Shown: positions 7,645 through 16,233 of the stretch, one piece after another
Layout: each line of letters starts with the position of its first letter
Position numbering within the stretch: position 1 is the stretch's first letter
Assembly: GCA_020631105.1 (NCBI GenBank)
Contig: JAHDHW010000011.1
Coordinates: 1 to 60,121, forward strand
Origin: Saprospiraceae bacterium
Lineage (GTDB): Bacteria; Bacteroidota; Bacteroidia; Chitinophagales; Saprospiraceae
DNA length: 60,121 nt
Reading direction: 5' to 3'
The notes under the pieces: model-generated
Database searches by the model: none
Seen by the model: only the letters and a program-made list of their open reading frames with translations
Told to the model about the DNA's origin: nothing
Translations under genes and position numbers: made by a program

Positions 7645-8256
7645 TTAATACGATACATTCGCCAGTTTTGCCCCCGGGAATCGGGCACTGGAAAAACGGG
7701 CGCTTGAAAAATCTGCTCCATTTAAATTACAATTCTCGAAATCTACTCCCTTAAGATTCGCTCCTTTGAAGCTTACTCCCCTAAGGTTTGCTCTGGAAAA
7801 ATCCACATACTGGAGATTAGCGTTAGAAAAATCCGCATTTTCCAAAGTACTATCGGTAAACAAACAATGGCTTAAATTCGCATTATTTGCTTTGAGTCCC
7901 AGGCCAAATGCTCCACAAAAATTAGCAAATGGAAATTCTAATAGCTCAAGGCTGATATTACTTAAGTTCATTCTTTCGAACATGGCCTGTTGTCCCCCCG
8001 CGACAGCTAATACATCGTAAAACCCAGCAACCAAATCACCAATCTGCAATACTTTCCATTGGCCACCAGCTCCACCACTCGCTAGAAACTCATGGTGGCG
8101 ATCCATGATCAAACTAATATCAGATTGAGTTAAAGCTGGGCCATGTTCGCCTAAAAATCTGATTTTTTGGTAATTCACCCCTGAACAATCACTTCCTTGT
8201 TCTGTACATAATGGAAATATATCTTGTAACGGGAGCGTTGAATGAATAGTTCTCAT
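7645..8256 (-). CDS. Pentapeptide-repeat protein
   Basis: From the ATG at 8256 the protein has 203 residues. The second half is a run of pentapeptides of the A(D/N)LxX type (LENADFSNANLQYVDFSRAN and similar units, about residues 100-195), predicted to form a right-handed beta-helix. The first ~90 residues (with LTQSDISLIMDRHHEFLASGGAGGQWKVLQIGDLVAGFYDV) match no family I recognise. Upstream in-frame codons would add 22 hydrophobic residues (KFVIFLFIFEVCYT). That extension could be a signal sequence, but it looks like readthrough of AT-rich leader. The function of such solenoids varies; no partner is suggested by the neighbourhood. Confidence 0.8.
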   Translation of the reverse strand: MRTIHSTLPLQDIFPLCTEQGSDCSGVNYQKIRFLGEHGPALTQSDISLIMDRHHEFLASGGAGGQWKVLQIGDLVAGFYDVLAVAGGQQAMFERMNLSNISLELLEFPFANFCGAFGLGLKANNANLSHCLFTDSTLENADFSNANLQYVDFSRANLRGVSFKGANLKGVDFENCNLNGADFSSARFSSARFPGAKLANVSY

Positions 8257-8513
8257 TATTATCATATTAGTGTAACACACTTCAAATATAAACAAAAAAA
8301 TTACAAATTTAAAATTTTGCACTATTTACTTTACACCAAGAGAGAAAATAAATTCATCTGTTTAATGATACCAGATTTGGTCGCCGATAATATTATAATC
8401 CCCGTTAGTCGAAGAATACTTCGGTTTTCAAAAATATAGACAACAAAGCGATGCAGTATTGCGTATTTTCACGCACAAAAGTATTTCAACCTATTCGATT
8501 AAATTTCATAAAC

Positions 8514-11147
8514 ATGAATCAACCACATTATCTGTTAGGTTTATTTTTCCTAACTCTTTTTTTAAGCTGCGGAAGTAAAAAGGCGGCACAGACTACACCA
8601 GTCGTTGTTTTTGAGCAACGGGATTTAGATACCCTCGAAGTTTCAGCACCAAAAGTTGATGCCCCGGCCGAATCCCCTCAAGATGAAGTTTATACACTTC
8701 CAAAATATAACCCCACTTATACCTTACGTAATGATCTGTTACATACAGATCTTAACCTGAAATTTGATTGGCCCAACCAACATGTGATTGGTATAGCAAC
8801 CCTTACGCTCAAACCTTACTTTTATCCAACCCGGATTCTTGAACTAGATGCAAAAGATTTTGACATCAATAGTATAAAGTTATCAGGAAAGGATTTAAAG
8901 TATGATTATAATGGTGAGATCCTTACGATTGACCTTGGCAAGACCTATCAAAAAGACCAGGAGTACACTATCGTTATTGATTATATAGCCAAGCCAGCAG
9001 AAACAGGTGGCCAGGGTGGTAGTGCTGCAATCACTTCTGACCAAGGTCTATTCTTTATTAATCATGATCAAAGTGATCCTAATAAACCAATGCAGATTTG
9101 GACTCAGGGGGAAACAGAATGGAACTCAAGATGGTTTCCTACTATCGACAAACCAAATGAGCGTTGTACTCAAGAGATGCATCTTACAGTACAAGATCGT
9201 TTCAAAACTTTATCAAATGGTTTGATGACCGGATCAGATAAAAATGCGGACGGTACTCGTACGGACCACTGGAAAATGGATCAACCACATGCGCCTTATT
9301 TATTTATGATTGCCGTTGGTGAGTTTGCAGTAGTCAAAGATAGTTGGGATGGAATGCTTGTAGATTATTATGTTGAGCCAGAATACGAAAAAGATGCTAA
9401 AGCCATCTTCGCTCACACTCCAGAAATGCTTTCATTTTTCTCTGAAAAACTTGGCGTAAAATATCCTTGGAAAAAATACTCTCAGGTTGTCGTCCGCGAT
9501 TATGTCTCTGGTGCCATGGAAAATACAACGGGTGTGATCTTCGGAGAATTTGTCCAGCAGACTACCCAGGACTTAATAGATAATAATAACGATGGGATCG
9601 TAGCACATGAGCTATTCCACCATTGGTTTGGAGATTACGTTACTTGTGAAAGTTGGGCAAATCTTACCATGAATGAAGGTTTTGCAAATTACTCCGAATA
9701 CTTATGGTTCGAACATAAATACGGTAAAGACCGGGCAGATAGTCATCGACGTAGTGAAATGCAAGGATATGTTGGTTCAGTAGGACAAGGAGGGGCACAT
9801 CCATTAATCCACTTTGAGCATGATGACAAAGAGGATATGTTCGATGCGCATAGTTATAACAAAGGAGGACTGGTTCTTCATATGCTGCGTAGCTACGTTG
9901 GAGATGACGCGTTCTTCGCTGCCTTGAAATTATATCTAAACGAAAACGCATATACTGCAGTAGAGGCTCATGATTTACGTTTAGCTTTTGAAGAAGTGAC
10001 TGGTGAAGATTTAAACTGGTTCTTTAATCAATGGTATTTCGAACAAGGTCATCCAGTACTTAATATCAATTATGATTATGATGCTACTGCAGGAAAATTA
10101 GATGTAATTATTCAACAAGAGCAGGATCCAAAAGCAAATCCACCAATTTTCCAGTTACCTTTTGCTATTGATATCTATACCGACGCCGGAGCACCAATGC
10201 GCACGGAAGTACTGATGAATCAGCGTAAGCAGGTATTCTCGTTTGATGTTCCTAGTAAACCACTACTTGTAAATGTTGATGCAGATAAAGTTTTACTTGC
10301 TGAAAAACGAGATAACAAAACGGATGATGCTTTAATTTTTCAATACAAAAATGGAAAAAATTATTTTGACCGTTATGAGGCCTTACAAGCTTTAGGTGGC
10401 AAATCAAGTTCAAATATTCAATCTGTATTTGAGATGGGATTAGGTGATCCTTACTGGGGATTACGTTCAAAAGCTATTTCATTAATCGACTTAAAAGCTA
10501 ATCCAGCTACATTACCTAAACTTGCTGAAATTGGCAGAAAAGACCCTCATTCTGCCGTTCGGGCCGCAGCTTTCAACAAGCTTGCAGATGCTGGTGACTC
10601 AAAATATATTGGTGCTGCAAAACAAGCCATTGACCAGGATAAAGTTTCCAGAGTACAAGCTGCAGCATTAAATGCTTTATACGCCATGACTCCTAGCGAA
10701 GCTTTGAATTATGCAACTAAGCTTGAAGAATCAAAAAGCGTTACCATCCTTGGAGCAGTAAGTAATATCTATGCTGATCAAAAGGATTTATCAAAACTGG
10801 CTTTCTTCAGTAAGAATATGAGCAAGGTTGATGGATATGGTGCTATGGATTACTTTGAGAATTATTTCTCTATTTTACAGAGTGCCGATGATGCGACTGT
10901 TTCGGAAAATACGAGCTTAATGAAAGATCTTGCTGTCGACATGGGGCAATCTCCATGGCGCCGCTTCGCTGCTACCAAAACCATAAATGATATACGTGGT
11001 TTCTACCTGGATAAAGCAGATAAAGCAGCGTCAGCTGAAAAACAAACCAGCTTACGCTCCGGGGCAGATAAACTTACGCAGATGATCGAAACTATTAAAG
11101 CCGCAGAAACGAATGATCAGCTTAAACTGATCTACCAAAGATTCTAG
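8514..11147 (+). CDS. M1-family zinc aminopeptidase lipoprotein with C-terminal HEAT-like region
   Basis: The ATG at 8514 precedes a lipoprotein signal (LLGLFFLTLFLSC, lipid-modified Cys at residue 19), so the 877-residue enzyme is predicted to sit in the envelope. Key M1 features are GAMEN at 333-337, HELFH at 365-369 and the third zinc ligand E388 in NEGFANYSEYLW. The C-terminal ~250 residues contain helical repeats (SAVRAAAFNKLADAGD, RVQAAALNALYAM) as in M1 peptidases with HEAT/ARM domains. It removes N-terminal residues from peptides and probably serves in nutrient peptide breakdown. An in-frame ATG at 8451 would spoil the signal peptide. A strong terminator follows. A second, distinct M1 gene lies at 21188. 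Confidence 0.93.
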   Translation: MNQPHYLLGLFFLTLFLSCGSKKAAQTTPVVVFEQRDLDTLEVSAPKVDAPAESPQDEVYTLPKYNPTYTLRNDLLHTDLNLKFDWPNQHVIGIATLTLKPYFYPTRILELDAKDFDINSIKLSGKDLKYDYNGEILTIDLGKTYQKDQEYTIVIDYIAKPAETGGQGGSAAITSDQGLFFINHDQSDPNKPMQIWTQGETEWNSRWFPTIDKPNERCTQEMHLTVQDRFKTLSNGLMTGSDKNADGTRTDHWKMDQPHAPYLFMIAVGEFAVVKDSWDGMLVDYYVEPEYEKDAKAIFAHTPEMLSFFSEKLGVKYPWKKYSQVVVRDYVSGAMENTTGVIFGEFVQQTTQDLIDNNNDGIVAHELFHHWFGDYVTCESWANLTMNEGFANYSEYLWFEHKYGKDRADSHRRSEMQGYVGSVGQGGAHPLIHFEHDDKEDMFDAHSYNKGGLVLHMLRSYVGDDAFFAALKLYLNENAYTAVEAHDLRLAFEEVTGEDLNWFFNQWYFEQGHPVLNINYDYDATAGKLDVIIQQEQDPKANPPIFQLPFAIDIYTDAGAPMRTEVLMNQRKQVFSFDVPSKPLLVNVDADKVLLAEKRDNKTDDALIFQYKNGKNYFDRYEALQALGGKSSSNIQSVFEMGLGDPYWGLRSKAISLIDLKANPATLPKLAEIGRKDPHSAVRAAAFNKLADAGDSKYIGAAKQAIDQDKVSRVQAAALNALYAMTPSEALNYATKLEESKSVTILGAVSNIYADQKDLSKLAFFSKNMSKVDGYGAMDYFENYFSILQSADDATVSENTSLMKDLAVDMGQSPWRRFAATKTINDIRGFYLDKADKAASAEKQTSLRSGADKLTQMIETIKAAETNDQLKLIYQRF

Positions 11148-11160
11148 TTTTCGTCACAAG

Positions 11161-11200
11161 AAAAAGAGGGATTATTTGATTATAATAATCCCTCTTTTTT
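11161..11200. terminator. Bidirectional intrinsic terminator after the M1 gene
   Basis: The arms AAAAAGAGGGATTAT and ATAATCCCTCTTTTTT form a long A/T-flanked hairpin 14 bp past the stop codon. Confidence 0.9.
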
Positions 11201-11520
11201 AACTCTCTTCGCTCTTTTTCGACTTTCTTTTGTTCTTAATCAGACCTTTGCCTATCCCTTTATTCTCTAAAACCATACATTGGTCGCTTTCGCTTGATTT
11301 TCCAGTGGCAAAAGGTTATTTTTAGTGTCAATATCAAACACAACGGAGAACTTCAACTGCAACTCACAATACTTTAGTTTCGTATCAATAATATCGAACC
11401 GTTCTATTTTCTTATAAATAGTAGATTTATATGCTGTTTATAGTTGAAATTGAACTTAAAAAGTGTTTGTTGGCAATCTTTTTATAATTGTAGAGGTTTT
11501 GTAAGTGTAAAGTTAAAGCA
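11201..11520. other. Intergenic leader of the DUF4175 gene
   Basis: The 320 bp hold no credible gene. TTTGTTGG (11467-11474) and TATAATTG (11484-11491) resemble a degenerate -33/-7 promoter before the DUF4175 start. A T/C-rich stretch directly follows the terminator. Confidence 0.35.
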
Positions 11521-14500
11521 ATGGCAAATAAAGATAATTATCAACTACTCATAGAAAAGCTGGATCGTTTCACTCGTAAGTATTACATCAATCAATTGAT
11601 TCGTGGATCCTTATATAGTATCGCCCTTATCCTGGCTTTTTTCCTAGTAATGAATTTTTTGGAATATAACTTCTACTTTGGTAAAGGTGGTCGTAAGTTA
11701 TTATTCTTTTCTTTTATCGGGATTAGCTTAGCAGCCTTAGGCTCCTGGGTAATATTTCCATTATTGAAATACTTCAAACTGGGTAAAGTAATTTCGCACG
11801 AACAAGCCGCTTCAATAATTGGTGAGCACTTTACCGATGTAAAAGATAAACTGCTCAATATTCTCCAATTAAAAAAGCAGGCAAATAATGCAGCTGACGC
11901 TTCCTTACTAATCGCCGGAATCAACCAAAAGACAGAAGCAATCAAACCTGTTCCATTCCGGTCAGCAATTAACCTCAATAATAACCGTAAATATTTATTA
12001 CGATTTGCTTTACCTCCTCTGTTATTATTACTTGTACTACTCTTTGCGGCACCTAGTATGATCACGGAGAGTACCTCTAGAATTATTCAGAATAATAAAG
12101 AATTTAAAAAAGCAGATCCTTTTAGTTTCGTTATTGAAGAACAAGATTTATCTGTAATTCAGTATTCTGATTATGACTTGAAGGTAAAAATAGACGGTGA
12201 CTTCTTACCTGAAGAAGTTTTTATTGATATTGATAATTATCAATACCGTTTGACTAAAGAAGCTCCAAACGAATTTTCCTATACCTTCAGCAACGTTCAG
12301 AAAAAAACAGATTTCCAATTATTTTCTTCCGGAGTAAATTCTGACGAATATTCTCTTGATGTCATGAAGAAACCAAACATTGTTGGTTTTGATATCAAAC
12401 TCGATTACCCTTCTTACACCAAAAGAAAAGATGAAACAGTTTCGAATATAGGAGATATCGTTGTTCCTGCTGGTACTAACCTGGATTGGGTTTTTAATGC
12501 AGAGAATACTAATGAAATCGCGATTCAGTTTTCAAGTGATAATGATTTTATTACTGCTGAGCGTTTTGACGATGAGTTATTTACTTACAAAAAGAAAGCA
12601 CTCAGAGATGAAGCATACAAACTATATGTTTCAAATGAAAATCTCCCTAATGCCGATTCTGTTGGTTATACCATTTCTGTAATCCCTGATTTAAACCCTA
12701 ACATTTCTGTTGAAAAATTTGTGGATAGCACCGATGCTAAGCTACTCTTCTTTGTGGGAGATGCATCTGATGATTATGGTTTACTAAGCTTGTCTTTTAA
12801 TTATCGAATCAATAAGGAACAAGGAACGCAAGGTCCTCTGCAAACGGTAAAAATGCAGAAGCCTGACGGCAAACAGATTAATTATGATTATACCTGGGAC
12901 CTACGTGACTTAGAGCTCGAGCCCGGTGATGAAATCACCTATTACTTTGAGGTCTCCGACAATGACGCTGTTAACGGTAGTAAATCTGCCAGAACAAATC
13001 TGATGGTGTTCAAAAAGCCTACCGTCGAGGAGTTCGAAGAAATGGAAGATCAGAAAAACGAAGACATTCAAAAAAATATAGAGGAATCCTTAAAAGAGTC
13101 TAAAGAAATTAAAGAAGATTTCAAGAAGCTTCGAGAGAAACTTCTACAGGAAAAAGAACTGGACTGGCAATCGCGTAAGGAAATGGAAAAATTACTCGAG
13201 CGTCAAAAAGAGCTCGAAAAGAAAATTGAAGATGCGAAGAAGGACTTTGAAGAGAACCTTAAAAACCAATCTGAGTTTAGTGAGCCTAACGAAGAATTGA
13301 TGGAGAAGCAAGAGAAGGTTCAGGAGATGATGGAAGAATTGATGGATGACGAGATGAAAGAACTCATGGAGCAAATTGAGGAATTGATGCAAGAGTTGAA
13401 TAAGGATAATGCGCTGGAGATGATGGAAGACATGGAAATGAATGATGAAGAATTAGAAATGAACCTCGACCGTATGCTCGAAATGCTCAAACAATTAGAG
13501 GTTGAAAAGGAGATGCAGGATCAAATGGAAAAATTGGAGGAGCTCGCTGAAAAGCAAGAAGAGCTAGCTAAAGAAACCGAAAAACAAGAGGACAAACCTG
13601 AATCCGAGCAAAGCGCAGAAGAAAAACAAAAGCAGGAAGAACTCGAAAAGAAACAGGAAGAATTAAATGAAGAGTTCGAGAAAATGCAAGAGAAGCAAGA
13701 AGAGCTCGAAAAGAAAAATGACGAACTGCAAACGCCTAAAGGTATTGATAAAGATACCAAAGAAGACATGAAAGATATCCAAAAGGATATGGAAAACAGT
13801 CAACAGCAAATGCAGCAAAATCAAAATAAGAAAGCATCTGACTCTCAAAAAGATGCCGCTCAGAAAATGAAGGACATGGCCAATTCAATGCAGATGCAAA
13901 TGCAATCACAGCAGATGGAGCAAATGCAAGAAGATATGGCTGCCCTTCGACAGTTAATGGAAAATCTAATTGGACTTTCCTTTGATCAGGAATCGTTAAT
14001 GCAAGATATTTCCCGGGCAACGGTCAGCACACCTAATTATGTTGACCTTGTTCAGCAACAGTATAAATTAAAAGATGACTTTGCTTTAATCGAGGATAGT
14101 CTACAAGAGCTTAGTAAACGTGTGATCCAGATCGAGTCATTTATTACTGAAAAAGTAACCGATATTAAGGTGGATATGAAAGATGGGCTCAAAAACCTCG
14201 AAGAGCACAAACAAAGGAATAAAAATGAAGCAAGTGTAAGTCAGCAGGCGACGATGAAAAATGTCAATGATCTGGCACTTATGCTTAGTGAGGTTATGCA
14301 GCAAATGCAGCAACAAATGTCCAGTATGATGTCAGGCAATCAGATGTGTGACAATCCGGGTGGAAAAGGTAGCTCAGGAAATAAGCCTATGGATAAAATT
14401 TCGCAGGGGCAGCAAGGGCTTAATGAGCAAATGCAGCAAATGAAAAAAGCCATGGAAGAAGGTAAAAGCGGTTCTAGTAAAGAATTCGCTAAAATGGCTA

Positions 14501-14904
14501 AAGAGCAGTCTGCTTTACGAAAAGCACTTCGGGAACTTCAAAAAGAAAAACAACAACGTGGTCAAGGCGCTGATGCTCAACAATTACAGGAGATCATCGA
14601 CGCAATGAATAAAGTAGAAACGGATTTGGTAAATAAACAACTGACCAATGAACTGTTAAAACGACAGGAAGAAATCAAAACTCGACTGCTGGAGGCAGAA
14701 AAAGCCGAACGCCAAAGAGAATTTGATCAGAAACGTAAGGCAGAAACAGCTACAGAGCAAAAACGTCAAATGCCGCCTTCTCTTCAAGAATATATCAAAA
14801 AAAGAGAGGCAGAAATTCAGATGTATAAGCAAGTTTCTCCTGCATTAAAGCCATATTATAAGTATCTTGTAGAAGAATATTTCAAATCACTTAAGAAACA
14901 ATAG
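11521..14904 (+). CDS. DUF4175-family giant membrane protein with coiled coil
   Basis: This 1127-residue protein has two hydrophobic helices near the N-terminus (about 28-46 and 59-80) and a third about 160-180. A predicted beta-rich extracytoplasmic region (about 200-500) follows. Next comes a very long coiled coil rich in E, K, Q and M (about 505-1090; runs such as EKLEELAEKQEELAKETEKQ), and the tail ends in YKQVSPALKPYYKYLVEEYF. This matches the DUF4175 family of Bacteroidota, whose role is unknown. In that phylum it is commonly followed by an RsbW-like ATPase and ybeY, exactly the order here, which suggests a conserved cell-envelope or translation-linked locus. Composition bias explains several spurious antisense reading frames. 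Confidence 0.85.
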   Translation: MANKDNYQLLIEKLDRFTRKYYINQLIRGSLYSIALILAFFLVMNFLEYNFYFGKGGRKLLFFSFIGISLAALGSWVIFPLLKYFKLGKVISHEQAASIIGEHFTDVKDKLLNILQLKKQANNAADASLLIAGINQKTEAIKPVPFRSAINLNNNRKYLLRFALPPLLLLLVLLFAAPSMITESTSRIIQNNKEFKKADPFSFVIEEQDLSVIQYSDYDLKVKIDGDFLPEEVFIDIDNYQYRLTKEAPNEFSYTFSNVQKKTDFQLFSSGVNSDEYSLDVMKKPNIVGFDIKLDYPSYTKRKDETVSNIGDIVVPAGTNLDWVFNAENTNEIAIQFSSDNDFITAERFDDELFTYKKKALRDEAYKLYVSNENLPNADSVGYTISVIPDLNPNISVEKFVDSTDAKLLFFVGDASDDYGLLSLSFNYRINKEQGTQGPLQTVKMQKPDGKQINYDYTWDLRDLELEPGDEITYYFEVSDNDAVNGSKSARTNLMVFKKPTVEEFEEMEDQKNEDIQKNIEESLKESKEIKEDFKKLREKLLQEKELDWQSRKEMEKLLERQKELEKKIEDAKKDFEENLKNQSEFSEPNEELMEKQEKVQEMMEELMDDEMKELMEQIEELMQELNKDNALEMMEDMEMNDEELEMNLDRMLEMLKQLEVEKEMQDQMEKLEELAEKQEELAKETEKQEDKPESEQSAEEKQKQEELEKKQEELNEEFEKMQEKQEELEKKNDELQTPKGIDKDTKEDMKDIQKDMENSQQQMQQNQNKKASDSQKDAAQKMKDMANSMQMQMQSQQMEQMQEDMAALRQLMENLIGLSFDQESLMQDISRATVSTPNYVDLVQQQYKLKDDFALIEDSLQELSKRVIQIESFITEKVTDIKVDMKDGLKNLEEHKQRNKNEASVSQQATMKNVNDLALMLSEVMQQMQQQMSSMMSGNQMCDNPGGKGSSGNKPMDKISQGQQGLNEQMQQMKKAMEEGKSGSSKEFAKMAKEQSALRKALRELQKEKQQRGQGADAQQLQEIIDAMNKVETDLVNKQLTNELLKRQEEIKTRLLEAEKAERQREFDQKRKAETATEQKRQMPPSLQEYIKKREAEIQMYKQVSPALKPYYKYLVEEYFKSLKKQ

Positions 14905-15113
14905 AGGTTTTACAACAAATTATTCTTATTTACGTATCCTATTTCGCGCATTATTGAGAACAATAAATAGTATTCTTTTAGCAATACTTTTCATTGTATT
15001 CAAAATTAAAAACAGCGTTTAAAAGGTTTACCGGTTAATGAAAATAGAGATTGATCTCTCAAACTATTTTCAAATCGATAAAGTTAATTCATGTGATGCC
15101 AATATTATCTAAA

Positions 15114-15515
15114 ATGAGCAGTGACCATATGCTGACACTTGTCTCGGATCCTAAAAATATTACTGTTGTCGAATCATTCGTAGAACGATTGGTTGATAAA
15201 TACAAAATCAGCCCTGACATTTATGGTAATATTCTTATTAGTCTGACTGAGGCCGTCACCAATGCAATCAAACATGGCAACAATGGTGATCAATCCAAAA
15301 GAGTTTTTGTGAAATTAAAAAGAGCAAAAGACAAACTTGCTTTTCAGGTTTCTGATGAAGGTGGAGGATTTGATTTTGATCACTTACCAGATCCTACAGC
15401 TCCAGAAAATTTACTAAAAATTGGTGGTCGTGGTGTTTTCCTCATGCGCCAGTTATCTGATGACGTAACTTTTTCAGAAAATGGTAGCACGGTAGAGATT
15501 TGCTTTAGAATTTGA
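15114..15515 (+). CDS. RsbW-type anti-sigma regulatory ATPase
   Basis: A compact GHKL ATP-binding protein. Visible boxes are the N box (ISLTEAVTNAIKHGN), G1 (VSDEGGGFD) and G2 (GGRGVFLMRQLSDDV). There is no histidine phosphoacceptor domain, so it belongs to the HATPase_c_2 serine-kinase/anti-sigma class. Such proteins bind sigma factors or phosphorylate anti-sigma antagonists in partner-switching pathways. Start choice: ATG at 15114 (133 residues) begins just before the conserved region. ATG at 15096 is also possible; an upstream TTG at 15051 looks too early. A SpoIIE-type phosphatase that could act in such a switch is encoded at 53923-55179, but a link is only inference. Confidence 0.85.
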   Translation: MSSDHMLTLVSDPKNITVVESFVERLVDKYKISPDIYGNILISLTEAVTNAIKHGNNGDQSKRVFVKLKRAKDKLAFQVSDEGGGFDFDHLPDPTAPENLLKIGGRGVFLMRQLSDDVTFSENGSTVEICFRI

Positions 15516-15663
15516 TCTAAAAGTAATTTTCATCCAATTAAACGCTCATTTCATTTTTATCTCTCAACTTTTCTTACCTATATCTCCAGCAAAGCTTTTC
15601 TGCTACTGGATTGCTATTCCTAGATTTTGTAGCTTTGGGCGATTTTTAGCTTGTGCTTAACTT

Positions 15664-16116
15664 ATGCCTGATTTTAATAACTTTCAATTAGACGAAGAAT
15701 CTTCTATCAATTTTTTTGCTGAAGATGTTTCGATGCCTTCCATTGACGAGGATTTAACCTCTTCTTGGATTGAAGAAACTTTGCAAAACGAAAAGCATCA
15801 GTGGACAACACTTAATTTTATTTTCTGCTCTGATGAGTACTTGCATAAAATCAATATCGATTATCTCGATCACGATACTTATACAGATATTATTACTTTT
15901 CCGTATTCTACCTCCCCCATCGAAGGAGATATTTATATCAGCGTAGAACGAATTTTGGAAAATGCGAAAAAGTTTGATGTCTCCGCCGAACAGGAGTTGC
16001 ATCGCATTATTATTCATGGCGTTTTACACCTAATGGGATATGGCGATAAAAATCTGGAGGATAAAAAACAAATGACCTTAAAAGAAAATCAATATCTTAG
16101 CCAGCTCAAAATTTGA
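15664..16116 (+). CDS. ybeY: Endoribonuclease YbeY
   Basis: This single-domain metal-dependent endoribonuclease takes part in 16S rRNA 3'-end maturation and late 30S quality control. The 150-residue size is normal. The zinc signature is present as HGVLHLMGYGDKN near residue 118. The third histidine of the proteobacterial HGxLHLxGYDH motif is replaced by D-K, a pattern usual in Bacteroidota. The upstream motif SDEYLHKINIDYLDHDTYTDIITFPY is also typical. It lies between the RsbW-like gene (148 bp gap) and thrA (117 bp gap). Confidence 0.93.
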   Translation: MPDFNNFQLDEESSINFFAEDVSMPSIDEDLTSSWIEETLQNEKHQWTTLNFIFCSDEYLHKINIDYLDHDTYTDIITFPYSTSPIEGDIYISVERILENAKKFDVSAEQELHRIIIHGVLHLMGYGDKNLEDKKQMTLKENQYLSQLKI

Positions 16117-16233
16117 CCCGGTTTATATTTTATTCAACAATTAACTTTTCCTAACCAAATTCGTAACTAATAAGGCTAATAAAAGGGCAGTGATTCCTTT
16201 TCTTATTTTTTACTTCATTCATAATAAACTCGT

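Noticed and set aside
8242-8439. Plus-strand frame between the pentapeptide-repeat and M1 genes
   Set aside because: It overlaps the start of the pentapeptide gene, is AT-rich readthrough, and has no protein pattern.
13100-14700. Apparent repeats and several antisense reading frames rich in Leu, Phe and Ser
   Set aside because: They mirror the E/K/Q/M-rich coiled coil of the DUF4175 protein. Codon bias keeps the opposite strand open; there are no start signals or family matches.
16117-16233. Search for a threonine attenuator or leader peptide before thrA
   Set aside because: There is no run of Thr/Ile codons and no alternative hairpins with a T-tract in these 117 bp.
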